Of a stretch of 64,000 nt of DNA, positions 8,539 through 16,260 are shown one piece after another; position 1 is the first letter of the stretch, and each line of letters opens with the position of its first letter. The translations under genes and the position numbers were made by a program. The notes under the pieces are model-generated. The model searched no databases. It was given only the letters and a program-made list of their open reading frames with translations, and had not been told where the DNA came from. Origin of the DNA: an uncultured Muribaculaceae bacterium (GTDB lineage Bacteria; Bacteroidota; Bacteroidia; Bacteroidales; Muribaculaceae); NCBI GenBank assembly GCA_910586995.1, contig CAJUKZ010000009.1:1-64000 (forward strand), read 5' to 3'.

Positions 8539-10122
8539 ATGAAAATAATACCAAGAACTGTGATTCTGCTGTTTGCCTGGTGTTTGGGCTGTGCAGCCTT
8601 TGCTTTCGACGAGCCAACGACTCTTTCCGAGGCCATTGATATGCTCGACGACTATGTGGGGCGCAAGGGCAAATTCCTGTCGGCACGCCTGGCCGTGATT
8701 GACAGCCTGAAGCATAGCGTGGGCGAAACAGGACATGCTGCTAACGCAGAAGCGTATATGCGTCTTGGTGACAATTATCATCTTCTGAACACTGATTCCG
8801 CATTGTTTTATTACGGCAAGGCGTACGAGGTGGCCGAAAGGAGCGGCGATAGGGACGTAGCTACGGCCTTGAAGCTGCGGATAGCGCCGCTTCTGCCTGT
8901 AAATGCGATTGTGCGTGAGGGTGTTGAGTTGTATGAAGGCATCGATCCTGATGATTTGCCTACATGGATGCGCCGCAACTATTATGAGGCAGGAAACAGG
9001 CTGTATCTCTATACGATGAGTTTCTATTCTGTGGACTCGCTCAGGGAGAAGTACCGTCGGCTTGCTGCAGTGGCAACAGATTCTCTGTTGCAATATCTTG
9101 AACGCGGAACGCCGGCATATAGGTTCTACAGTGCGCAGGCGGCTCACAACCGTGGAGATCTGGCGATGGCGCATGCAGGTATGCGGAAGGTGATGGAGAT
9201 GGTGGATGTGAGCGATAATTTATATGCGAGGGCTGCGGCGGAGCTTGCCGGGATAATATCCGAGAGGGCCAACCATAACCGCGACGAGCGGCTGTATTAT
9301 CTGATAATGGCGGCTGTGGGCGATGTGGCTGCCGGGACGCGTGAGACAACTGCGCTTCAGGATGTGGGGATGTCGCTTTACGAATCCGGTGATTTGACGA
9401 GGGCTTACCGCTACCTGAGCATGTCGCAGGACGATGCGATACATTCGGGTGCGAGAATGCGGACGTTGCAGGTGGCGGAGTCGCTTCCTATAATTTCGCG
9501 TGCTTATAGTGATGTCACCAGGCGCGACAGGACACGTCTTCGTGTCACGGTGGGCTTGCTGGCACTTGCCGCTGTGGTGCTTGCAGTCTTTGTCGTGCTG
9601 ATCTTGAGGCAGAGGAAGCATATGCACCGTTATGAGGAGAGGATGCGAGAGTCGCTGATCGCCAAGGATGACTATATAGGCCGCATCCTGTCGCTGTGTT
9701 CAAATTATATCGAACGTCTTGAGGATTTCAACCGTATGGCCGGACGAAAGATAAAAGCCGGACAGGTAAGTGAACTGTATGATATGATTGAGTCCGGCAA
9801 GATGCTGCAGGAACAGACGCATAAGTTTCATGAGCTTTTCGATGCAGCGTTTGCAAAGGTATATCCGGATTTTGTGGTCAAGGTGAATGAACTGTTAATG
9901 CCCGAGAAGCAGATTGTGCCTCCGGCCGATGGAAGGCTCACTCCGGAGTTGCGCATGTTGGCTTTTATGAAGCTTGGCATAACCGATTCTCCTCAGTTGG
10001 CGCGTTTCCTCGGACTGTCGTTGAATACGGTGTATGCCTATAGAAACAAGCTCAAGAACAGGGCTAAAAACCGTGATGATTTTGAGAAAATGCTTGCTGA
10101 AATCGGACGGATATCATATTAA
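8539..10122 (+). CDS. DUF6377 membrane regulator: periplasmic helical repeats, TM, cytoplasmic HTH
   Basis: 527 residues. A signal peptide ends near residue 22, and a helical TPR-like periplasmic region covers about 30-330. One transmembrane helix lies at about 334-356. A coiled or helical cytoplasmic segment follows, then a C-terminal LuxR-like helix-turn-helix at about 467-509 (ITDSPQLARFLGLSLNTVYA). This layout is typical of the Bacteroidetes DUF6377 family, seen as one-component transmembrane transcription regulators. Promoters are the likely cytoplasmic target. The ligand and regulon are unknown; the susCD locus or the divergent 6463-8247 gene are only possibilities. A promoter-terminator unit with no protein gene follows it. 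Confidence 0.85.
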   Translation: MKIIPRTVILLFAWCLGCAAFAFDEPTTLSEAIDMLDDYVGRKGKFLSARLAVIDSLKHSVGETGHAANAEAYMRLGDNYHLLNTDSALFYYGKAYEVAERSGDRDVATALKLRIAPLLPVNAIVREGVELYEGIDPDDLPTWMRRNYYEAGNRLYLYTMSFYSVDSLREKYRRLAAVATDSLLQYLERGTPAYRFYSAQAAHNRGDLAMAHAGMRKVMEMVDVSDNLYARAAAELAGIISERANHNRDERLYYLIMAAVGDVAAGTRETTALQDVGMSLYESGDLTRAYRYLSMSQDDAIHSGARMRTLQVAESLPIISRAYSDVTRRDRTRLRVTVGLLALAAVVLAVFVVLILRQRKHMHRYEERMRESLIAKDDYIGRILSLCSNYIERLEDFNRMAGRKIKAGQVSELYDMIESGKMLQEQTHKFHELFDAAFAKVYPDFVVKVNELLMPEKQIVPPADGRLTPELRMLAFMKLGITDSPQLARFLGLSLNTVYAYRNKLKNRAKNRDDFEKMLAEIGRISY

Positions 10123-10225
10123 TCTATTTATATTTCAGTTTATGTCAGTATGAGATAATATGCTATATATTAGATGTATAATATTTATATATTTTATATT
10201 TGACTTATATTTGCGTTGTATTGGC

Positions 10226-10256
10226 TTTGATTCTCTTGACGGGCATTTTATCTTTG
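10226..10256 (+). promoter_or_regulatory. Consensus Bacteroidetes promoter of a candidate small RNA
   Basis: TTTG at 10226-10229, 19 bp, then TATCTTTG at 10249-10256: an exact match to both elements with ideal spacing. Predicted start is near 10263. No protein gene starts within the next 380 bp. Confidence 0.75.
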
Positions 10257-10262
10257 CAATGT

Positions 10263-10413
10263 AAATAATTTTTCAGCCAAAGAGATTGGACGATAATAAG
10301 AGGTATTTTTTAATCCATTATTGATTGAGTTTTATAATTATACCGGGATAATGAATTTCAAATAAGGTAAAGTTTTAGGGTTTTCATGGGCGGACATTCG
10401 TGTCCGCCTTTTT
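10263..10413 (+). ncRNA. Candidate small RNA (about 150 nt)
   Basis: The stretch runs from the predicted transcription start to an intrinsic terminator. Its only ATG frames are trivial (M-N-F-K-stop). Before the terminator the body is AT-rich and has little obvious structure. The reading as a small RNA is inference from the promoter-terminator pair. The terminator could instead belong to the DUF6377 gene, which ends 267 bp upstream. Confidence 0.45.
10389..10413 (+). terminator. Strong intrinsic terminator
   Basis: GGCGGACA (10389-10396), tetraloop TTCG, TGTCCGCC (10401-10408), then TTTTT (10409-10413). Confidence 0.85.
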
Positions 10414-10452
10414 CATTTTATATATGATGGTGTGTCGATGCCGGATGCATCC

Positions 10453-10493
10453 CGATGTAGCCGGTTGCGGGATATAATCAGTGTCCTGCGGGC
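10453..10493 (+). repeat. Decayed partial copy of the dispersed repeat
   Basis: CGATGTAGCCGGTT (10453-10466) and AATCAGTGTCCTGCGGGC (10477 onward) resemble the right half of the repeat at 13776-13815 in the same order and similar spacing. The hairpin pairing is partly lost. Confidence 0.45.
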
Positions 10494-10649
10494 ATACATG
10501 TGCGGGTAGGGGATTGTTGGGTGGCGGTTTTTGGATCGGTTTGTCAGAACAATGCGGCGAGGGGTGTTGTTGAGTATATATATCAAGAATGTATGCCGGC
10601 CTCGCGGGCTTCGGGCCAAGACCGGTGAACCAATAAATATTCGTATATT

Positions 10650-12017
10650 ATGCTTAGTCTTTCATTAGTACCGTCGCATCAGATAGCTCTTTGGCTTCTC
10701 CGTGGTATAAACGATGTGCTGTCGCCGCTTGGGCTTAAAGACAATACTGTGGCTCAGGAGATTGTATACGTGGCTGTCATCTTGCTGATCGCGCTGCTTG
10801 CGGGATCGCTGCTGCGCAGGTTAATACTGTTTATGACACGCAAGCTTCCGGTATTCCATACGCATAGCTGGGGACGCACAATGCTGGAGATGCATACGCT
10901 CCAGAGTTGTTCGCATGTGATATCGCCGATAGTTTTTCTGGCATTTATTCCGTTTGCGTTTGATTTCGGGCCTGATTCGAAGTTGCTTACGTGGCTATAC
11001 AGATTATGTATAGTTTATCTGCTTGTGACGATAGCTATAGCGCTCAACGCTGTGTTGCAGTTATGGTGGTCTCTGTTTGTGAACTCGCGGAATACGCGCA
11101 ACATTCCGTTGAAGGGCATACTGAACGTGTGCCGTGGCATTGTGTGGATAATAATAGCGATAATAGCGGCCTCGGTCCTTCTGGATAAGTCACCGACTGC
11201 GCTGCTTGCCGGCTTAGGTGCGTTCTCGGCTGCTCTATTGCTGATATTCCGGGATTCGATACTCGGGTTTGTCGCGGGGCTGCAGTTGTCGAACAACGAT
11301 ATGGTGCGTGTGGGAGACTGGATCGTTGTGCCGGGTACGGATGCCAACGGTTCTGTGATGGACGTGACCTTGACGGCTGTGAAGGTGCGGAACTGGGACA
11401 ATACGATAGCCATGCTGCCTCCGCATACGCTGGTAAGCACATCTTTTGTGAACTATAGAGGAATGTTTGATCTTGGCGCGCGCAGATTTGTGCGCCCGAT
11501 ATACGTAGATCCATGCTCGGTAGTGGCCACGACTCCTGAATTCCTGCGGTCGCTGGCGCAGAAGTATCCGCTGATGAAAGCTCAGGTGGAGACCGCGCTT
11601 TCGGACAATGGAGAATCGCTTGATGCAGCCCCTCTGCAGAGTGGAATGGCCACGAATCTCGGTGCGTTCCGTGCGTATGCATTCGCTTATTTGAAGGCAC
11701 ATCCGAAAGTGGCGCAGGATCAGACTATCCTGGTGCGTCTGATGGAGGAAGTGGAGTTCGGCATACCGGTGCAGATATATTGCTTCACCAACACGACGCA
11801 GTGGATTCCCTATGAGCAGATACATAATCAGATAATGGAGCATTTCTTTGTGGCAGCGTCGGATTTCGGTCTCAGTCTGTGTAATTATTCGAATTATATA
11901 AACTCCGTGACTATCACCAATCCCGCAGCCGACAAGCAGCCTCAGCAGGCTGTGGCGCAGCAGTCGGCCGCTGGCGATGAAAAAAATCAGCCGGCAGGAG
12001 CTGGGCATGAGGAATAA
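10650..12017 (+). CDS. MscS-family mechanosensitive channel, YbdG-like
   Basis: A 455-residue inner membrane channel expected to open under membrane tension and release solutes on hypo-osmotic shock. There are about five hydrophobic helices, at roughly 37-62, 88-104, 115-143, 162-178 and 184-212. The last is the Gly/Ala-rich pore helix (LLAGLGAFSAALLLIFRD). It is followed by the beta domain with GDWIVVP and VKVRNWDNTIAMLP, which closely resembles E. coli YbdG. The C-terminal tail (about 430-455) is Gln/Ala-rich and disordered. The next gene starts 36 bp downstream but has its own -7 element. Confidence 0.92.
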   Translation: MLSLSLVPSHQIALWLLRGINDVLSPLGLKDNTVAQEIVYVAVILLIALLAGSLLRRLILFMTRKLPVFHTHSWGRTMLEMHTLQSCSHVISPIVFLAFIPFAFDFGPDSKLLTWLYRLCIVYLLVTIAIALNAVLQLWWSLFVNSRNTRNIPLKGILNVCRGIVWIIIAIIAASVLLDKSPTALLAGLGAFSAALLLIFRDSILGFVAGLQLSNNDMVRVGDWIVVPGTDANGSVMDVTLTAVKVRNWDNTIAMLPPHTLVSTSFVNYRGMFDLGARRFVRPIYVDPCSVVATTPEFLRSLAQKYPLMKAQVETALSDNGESLDAAPLQSGMATNLGAFRAYAFAYLKAHPKVAQDQTILVRLMEEVEFGIPVQIYCFTNTTQWIPYEQIHNQIMEHFFVAASDFGLSLCNYSNYINSVTITNPAADKQPQQAVAQQSAAGDEKNQPAGAGHEE

Positions 12018-12022
12018 GTCAC

Positions 12023-12030
12023 TATCTTTG
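12023..12030 (+). promoter_or_regulatory. -7 element upstream of the DUF1573 gene
   Basis: TATCTTTG, an exact TAnnTTTG match, sits just after the MscS stop and 24 bp before the ATG at 12054. No good -33 element is visible. Confidence 0.4.
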
Positions 12031-12053
12031 CAGAAAGCAAATAATCGGTATAT

Positions 12054-13166
12054 ATGGGAATCCGCAATATCATAGCTGCAGCGGCCACTCTGTGTCTTGC
12101 CGTGCCGGCGATGGATGCAGCGCCTCAGGCGCACTGGCTTTCGTCGTCGTATAATTTCGGAGCGTTCAATGAAGAAGTAGGAATCGTGACCACAACGTTC
12201 AAGGTCGTGAACACGGGCGATGAGCCGTTGCAGATACTGTCGGCGCGGGCCAATTGCGGTTGCACTACGCCGTCGTACCCCAAAGCGCCTATTGCGCCCG
12301 GAGATACGGCAGTGGTGACGGTGGGATTTAATCCCACCGGGCGTATCGGCCGTTTTGAGAAGTACGTGATGGTAGATACGAATGCTCCGGTAGGTACGTC
12401 GGGCGCTGATGCAGTGACACGTTCGCGGCAACAATTGCGGATAAGCGGCACTGTGATAGGAGCGTCGAACACGATAGCCGGACGCTATCCGGCCGGTGGT
12501 GGCGATCTGAGACTGCGGACTTCGACGGCAGCCTTCGGTCGTGTAGGCAAAGGCAAACTGGCAACTGTGTCGCTTGCAGGTTATAACCGCAGCAGTGATT
12601 CTGTTGAACTTGCAGTCGAGAACCTTCCAAAATATATCAATGCTACGATACGTCCGCGAAAAGTCGCGCCAGGTGAGATGTTTAATGTGCTGCTGAGCTT
12701 GAATTCGCGCGATTGTCCGCAGTGGGGCATTGTGACGGATTCGGCGACTCTCGCAGGCGGAAAGGCCGGGGATGCAGTGAAACTCAGCACTGTGGCGATC
12801 GTTACAGATGATTTCTCGAAGATGACAGACGAACAGAAAGCCAAAGCGCCGGTGTTGCTTATTTCGTGTGAGGCGGCTGACTTCGGTGTGCTTGGTCGTG
12901 GCGATGGTGTCGTGGAGAGAACGGTAACATTGTCCAACAAAGGGCATAACATGCTTGAGGTGCGCCGTATCTATTGTACAGATCCTTGGGTGAGTGTAGG
13001 TACAGGTAGTCTAAGTATCAAGCCCGGTGAATCGAAGGATATAAATGTATCGGTAGATGCAGCTGCGTTGAAGTCAGACGTTTTGAACTCGCGCATTATG
13101 GTGATCTGCAACGATCCGGCTAATCCGCAGCAGATGTTCAGGGCTGTGGGCGAGGTTAGGAAGTAA
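12054..13166 (+). CDS. Exported DUF1573-domain protein with three beta repeats
   Basis: 370 residues with a signal peptide ending near residue 22 (AMDA before APQ). Residues about 27-125 form a DUF1573 domain with the typical NTGDEPLQILSARANCGCT and PGDTAVVTVGFNPTGR motifs. This is an Ig-like, ASPM/SPD-2/Hydin-like fold common in Bacteroidetes. Two more related beta units follow at about 165-240 and 265-368. Proteins of this family are secreted or periplasmic, and their biochemical role is not established. It may be co-expressed with the channel gene upstream. Confidence 0.85.
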   Translation: MGIRNIIAAAATLCLAVPAMDAAPQAHWLSSSYNFGAFNEEVGIVTTTFKVVNTGDEPLQILSARANCGCTTPSYPKAPIAPGDTAVVTVGFNPTGRIGRFEKYVMVDTNAPVGTSGADAVTRSRQQLRISGTVIGASNTIAGRYPAGGGDLRLRTSTAAFGRVGKGKLATVSLAGYNRSSDSVELAVENLPKYINATIRPRKVAPGEMFNVLLSLNSRDCPQWGIVTDSATLAGGKAGDAVKLSTVAIVTDDFSKMTDEQKAKAPVLLISCEAADFGVLGRGDGVVERTVTLSNKGHNMLEVRRIYCTDPWVSVGTGSLSIKPGESKDINVSVDAAALKSDVLNSRIMVICNDPANPQQMFRAVGEVRK

Positions 13167-13211
13167 GATGCGAGCCGAAGCCTTAGTTTAAAATATTTTA
13201 ACAGAAAAGTT

Positions 13212-13243
13212 TTTGCAATAATTGGCTGTATTAGCTAATTTTG
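13212..13243 (+). promoter_or_regulatory. Consensus Bacteroidetes promoter in the gene-free region
   Basis: TTTG at 13212-13215, 20 bp, TAATTTTG at 13236-13243. Predicted start is near 13250. Confidence 0.7.
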
Positions 13244-13249
13244 CGTCAA

Positions 13250-13668
13250 GAAAAACCGATTGCCGTCATTATACAGAGGACTTTGACGGTCGCAGATGAA
13301 GCTGAGGGAATCACTTCTTGTGCATGGAAATTGTTTGAATGGAAAAATGGCTGTGGTGAGCAGCCGTTCATGGCAATGGCATGATTCGGAATATAGCGGA
13401 TCGCTGGTCTTTTCCATGATATACTTGCCGTGCGTCGCCCTCACTCTCTTACAAATACGACAAGCGTCTACCTCTGTCAAGCATGACATAAAGGCGGATT
13501 CTTCGCCGATAGGCTCGCCCTCATCCGCGCATGACGCGGACTCCCGAGGAGACCTCCGGCGCAACTATTTGAGCGAATGATTGAGTTATAAATTAAATAG
13601 TTGTTTTATAGATAATTATGTATTTTAAGAGTGTGGGAGTCGCGAGACTGTCGCACTCTGCCTTTTTA
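13250..13668 (+). ncRNA. Candidate transcript of about 420 nt, possibly non-coding
   Basis: Bounded by a consensus promoter and a terminator. It has local stems CCGTCA/TGACGG (near 13264-13289), GGCTG/CAGCC (near 13348-13364) and CCGCG/CGCGG (near 13526-13541). A 94-codon frame (13296-13580) and an opposing frame both exist. Neither has a recognisable domain, and neither has codon use like the neighbours. I could not match it to tmRNA, RNase P RNA, 6S RNA or SRP RNA by their conserved motifs. Confidence 0.35.
13628..13668 (+). terminator. Terminator of the candidate transcript
   Basis: Outer pairing GAGTG/CACTC and inner AGTC-GCGA-GACT, followed by a run of five T. Confidence 0.65.
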
Positions 13669-13707
13669 TGTACAGGTAGGGCATGTGATCAAAAAATCTG
13701 ATATGAA

Positions 13708-13815
13708 GTAAATCGGTGTCCTGTCGGACACCACGCGCTCCATCATGCGAGCCGGGCACATCTCGCTTGTGGCTCGATGTACCCGGTTACTGATGAATCA
13801 GCGTCCTGCGGACGC
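13708..13815 (+). repeat. Dispersed three-stem intergenic repeat, copy B
   Basis: Stem 1 is GGTGTCC-TGTC-GGACACC (13715-13732). Stem 2 is CCGGGCACATC/GATGTACCCGG (13752-13786), overlapping an alternative CGAGCC/GGCTCG pairing. Stem 3 is GCGTCC-TGC-GGACGC (13801-13815). Copy C follows with a period of about 160 bp. Confidence 0.85.
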
Positions 13816-13867
13816 CCGAACCTGCATGCATCTCGCACGCTCAGTCATATTCTACTGCCCTGTTATG

Positions 13868-13980
13868 TAAGTAAATCGGTGTCCTGACGGACACCACAGC
13901 TTTCGTCATGCGAGCCGGGCACATCTCGCTTGTGGCTCGATGTACCCGATTACTGATGAATCAGCGTCCTCCGGACGCCC
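13868..13980 (+). repeat. Dispersed three-stem intergenic repeat, copy C
   Basis: Nearly identical to copy B. Differences fall in loops: TGAC instead of TGTC in loop 1, and TCC instead of TGC in loop 3. All three stem structures are kept. The sequence CAGTCAT/GAGTCAT after copies B and C suggests that the repeated unit extends further. Confidence 0.85.
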
Positions 13981-14123
13981 TCTCCTACATATTCCTGTCT
14001 GAGTCATAGTGCCGGGAGAGGACCAAATGCTCCGCAGAGTGTCTACCTGACCACTGCAACGTGCCATGCTGAGGAGTGTCCTGTCGGACGCTCTTTGATC
14101 TGTGTATATATATATTATACGGT

Positions 14124-14159
14124 CAGCGGGACACTGGTGTTGATACCGGTGTCCCGCTG
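14124..14159 (-). terminator. Terminator of rng
   Basis: CAGCGGGACAC (14124-14134) pairs with GTGTCCCGCTG (14149-14159), about 33 bp past the rng stop on the minus strand. Confidence 0.65.
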
Positions 14160-14191
14160 TGTTTCAGGGGTGTTGTGTGGCGTGACGCTTG

Positions 14192-15820
14192 TCAGTCCAC
14201 CTTTCCTCTTGTCTTGGCTTTGAGTTTGGTTTTTTCTGTGGATGAGGAGTCGAGGTCCTTTTCCTCTTTCAGGTCTATTTCGTTGCCTTTGTCGTCTATT
14301 ACGCGGTATTGCAGATATGCGAGCGATTCGTCGGGTATGATCTTGAATTTTCGTCCGAGTTCGCGTCGCCATTTTCCATAAGTGGAGAAGATTCCTTTTT
14401 TGATATATGCATCTACAAACGGATGGATATACATCTTGAAATCGTTGATTCCAAGGGTATTGATCAGGTAGTCGATCTTCTCGTGGAGGGTATCTGTGAA
14501 CAGAAGCGATGGCTGTACTTCCCCTCGGCCGAAGCACGATGGGCAGCTTTCGGTGGTAACGATGTCGAGCGCGGGGCGAACTCTCTGGCGAGTGATCTGC
14601 ATGAGCCCGAATTTGCTTAGCGGCAGAATGTTGTGTCGTGCACGGTCATTGGCCATGACTTGTTTCATGTGCTCGTATAGCTGCTGGCGGTGTTCGGCTT
14701 TGTTCATGTCGATGAAGTCGATGACGATTATGCCTCCCATGTCGCGCAGGCGGAGCTGGCGTGCAATTTCGTCGGCGGCTCGCAGGTTCACTTCAAGTGC
14801 GTTGCTTTCCTGGTCGTTCGTCGCCTTTGAGCGGTTGCCTGAGTTTACGTCGATTACGTGCAAAGCTTCGGTGTGCTCGATGATGATGTATGCCCCGGAC
14901 TTGAAGGTTACGGTTTTTCCGAACGACGACTTTATCTGTTTTGTGATATTGAAATGGTCGAAGATAGGTACGTCGTCGTCGTATAGTTTTACGATGTCCT
15001 GACGTTCGGGGGCTATGAGAGATACGTATTTCGCGATCTGTTCGTATACATCTGCGTTGTTGACCCAGATTGTCTCGAATGATGGAGCGAAGATGTCGCG
15101 CAATTCGCCTACGACGCGGTTTTGCTCCTCGAATACGAGAGCCGGGGCTTCCTCACGTTGGGCTTTAGCTATGGTGTCCTCGAAATTTTTGATGAGGACT
15201 TTAAGTTCGTGGGCGAGTTCGGCAGCGCGTTTGCCTTCGGCTGATGTACGGATTATGACGCCGAAGTTTTTGGGTTTGATGCTCTCGACGAGTTGTCTGA
15301 GTCGGAGTTTCTCCGCGGTTGTCTTGATTTTCTGCGAAATCGAGATTTTGTCCGAGAAGGGAATGAGTACCATGTACCGTCCGGTGAAGGACAGTTCTGT
15401 GGTCAGCCTGGGACCTTTTGAGGAGATTGGCTCCTTGACGATCTGGACGAGCAGTTTCTGTCCGGGTTGAAGCCTGTCGGGAATTGTACCGTGCTTGTCG
15501 ATGTCGGGGAGGAGCTTCATCTTTGGCAGTTGCGGAAGTTTTTTGTTGTCTTCGAACAACTGCTTGAGGAATGTTGAATAGGAGGAGAATTGAGAGCCAA
15601 GGTCAAGGTAGTGGAGGAAAGCGTCCTTTTCGTAGCCTACGTTGACGAATGCGGCATTCAGTCCGGGCATCAGTTTCTTGACTTTTGCCAGGTATATGTC
15701 GCCGACGGCGTAGGAGATGTTGCGCGCCTCCTGCTGGAGCGATACGAGGCGCGAGTCTTCGAGCAGTGCGATTGATACTTCCTGCGGTCTGACGTCTACA
15801 ATTAGTTCACTTTTCATCAC
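14192..15820 (-). CDS. rng: Ribonuclease G (RNase E/G family)
   Basis: A 542-residue endoribonuclease of the RNase E/G family, which cuts single-stranded AU-rich RNA and matures rRNA and mRNA in the cytoplasm. An S1 RNA-binding domain covers about 37-135. The catalytic core has the two metal-binding aspartates expected of the family: Asp324 in HVIDVNSGNR and Asp368 in IIVIDFIDMN. The Zn-link CPSC is at 426-429. Its length is near that of E. coli RNase G (about 490) and far below RNase E, so there is no degradosome scaffold tail. MM at the start leaves 15820 or 15817 open. The upstream leader folds strongly (15845-15901), which may allow feedback control of its own mRNA. Confidence 0.95.
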   Translation of the reverse strand: MMKSELIVDVRPQEVSIALLEDSRLVSLQQEARNISYAVGDIYLAKVKKLMPGLNAAFVNVGYEKDAFLHYLDLGSQFSSYSTFLKQLFEDNKKLPQLPKMKLLPDIDKHGTIPDRLQPGQKLLVQIVKEPISSKGPRLTTELSFTGRYMVLIPFSDKISISQKIKTTAEKLRLRQLVESIKPKNFGVIIRTSAEGKRAAELAHELKVLIKNFEDTIAKAQREEAPALVFEEQNRVVGELRDIFAPSFETIWVNNADVYEQIAKYVSLIAPERQDIVKLYDDDVPIFDHFNITKQIKSSFGKTVTFKSGAYIIIEHTEALHVIDVNSGNRSKATNDQESNALEVNLRAADEIARQLRLRDMGGIIVIDFIDMNKAEHRQQLYEHMKQVMANDRARHNILPLSKFGLMQITRQRVRPALDIVTTESCPSCFGRGEVQPSLLFTDTLHEKIDYLINTLGINDFKMYIHPFVDAYIKKGIFSTYGKWRRELGRKFKIIPDESLAYLQYRVIDDKGNEIDLKEEKDLDSSSTEKTKLKAKTRGKVD

Positions 15821-15844
15821 GGTTGGGAATGATATAAAACGGGA

Positions 15845-15901
15845 AGAACAAACCGTTTGCCCGATGATCGCCTGATGGCGTCGTGCAGGGAGGTTTGTTC
15901 T
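15845..15901 (-). promoter_or_regulatory. Structured 5' leader of rng
   Basis: On the minus strand AGAACAAACC and GGTTTGTTCT (15892-15901 with 15845-15854) form a perfect 10-bp outer stem. Inside it is a nested GACGCC-ATCA-GGCGATC type hairpin. It lies 25 nt before the rng ATG. The strand fits an mRNA leader, and a regulatory function is inferred. Confidence 0.45.
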
Positions 15902-16083
15902 AAGCCGTTGTCATACAAGAGAGGTGCATCTGTCGCTGTGCGGGATGTATATCCCTTATTTGGTAAGATGTCACCCGCCTCGCGGGGCGGAGTCCTCCGT
16001 GTTGCAGTCATCCGGTGGGGATGTGTCTGCAGGAGGACGCCACGCCGATACCACGGCATCGGTAAGAGCCGGGTCATGCCGTC

Positions 16084-16173
16084 TTATTTCTTCTTATGAC
16101 GGTTTTTTCTGAGACGTTTTTTGCGTTTGTGTGTAGCCATCTTGTGACCTTTACGTTTTTTTCCGCTGGGCAT
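16084..16173 (-). CDS. 29-residue Lys/Arg-rich protein, probable small ribosome-associated protein
   Basis: This frame encodes 29 residues beginning MPSGKKRKGHKM and ending RKNRHKKK. More than half of the residues are Lys, Arg or His. I recall near-identical short basic proteins encoded next to HU and RNase G genes across Bacteroidetes. Size and charge suggest a ribosomal or rRNA-bound peptide. A link to a Bacteroidetes-specific large-subunit protein is possible, but I cannot confirm it. It lies 87 bp after HU and 263 bp before rng on the same strand. It is easily missed by gene callers because of its length. Confidence 0.75.
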   Translation of the reverse strand: MPSGKKRKGHKMATHKRKKRLRKNRHKKK

Positions 16174-16222
16174 TTCAGTAGCTTTTGTATGGTTAATAAT
16201 ATATTGTGAAATTTCTTTGATT

Positions 16223-16236
16223 CCGGCATGTGCCGG
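16223..16236 (-). other. Small hairpin between HU and the 29-residue gene
   Basis: CCGGCA-TG-TGCCGG, 25 bp after the HU stop on the minus strand. It has no T-run, so it may be a processing or attenuation stem rather than a full terminator. Confidence 0.35.
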
Positions 16237-16260
16237 GGCTTTATCAGGATCGGGTGATTC

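Larger units (their letters stand above)
10123..10649. other. Long intergenic region between the DUF6377 gene and the MscS gene
   Basis: 527 bp without a protein gene. The first part is very AT-rich and carries a consensus promoter (10226-10256) and a strong terminator (10389-10413). The second half (10430-10640) is GC-rich and contains a decayed piece of the dispersed repeat (10453-10493). I see no clear promoter for the MscS gene at 10650. Confidence 0.7.
13167..14191. other. 1-kb region without a convincing protein gene
   Basis: It contains a consensus promoter (13212-13243), a candidate structured transcript ending at a terminator (13628-13668), two tandem copies of the dispersed repeat (13708-13980), a further small hairpin GAGTGTCC-TGTC-GGACGCTC (14074-14093), and the rng terminator (14124-14159). 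Confidence 0.7.

Noticed and set aside
11235..12947. 570-codon frame antisense to the MscS and DUF1573 genes
   Set aside because: Composition-driven shadow frame (rich in Arg, His, Cys and Ser) over two well-supported genes.
13235..13564. 109-codon minus-strand frame in the gene-free region
   Set aside because: It ends on the plus-strand promoter, has no known motif, and overlaps an equally weak plus-strand frame.
13250..13668. tmRNA, RNase P RNA or 6S RNA
   Set aside because: No tag-peptide frame with CCA end, no RNase P core GAGGAAAGTCC, and no clear central-bubble rod. It is left as an unnamed candidate.
13708..13980. CRISPR array
   Set aside because: There are only two units of about 160 bp with similar, not unique, interiors. 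The structure is hairpin-rich rather than repeat-spacer.
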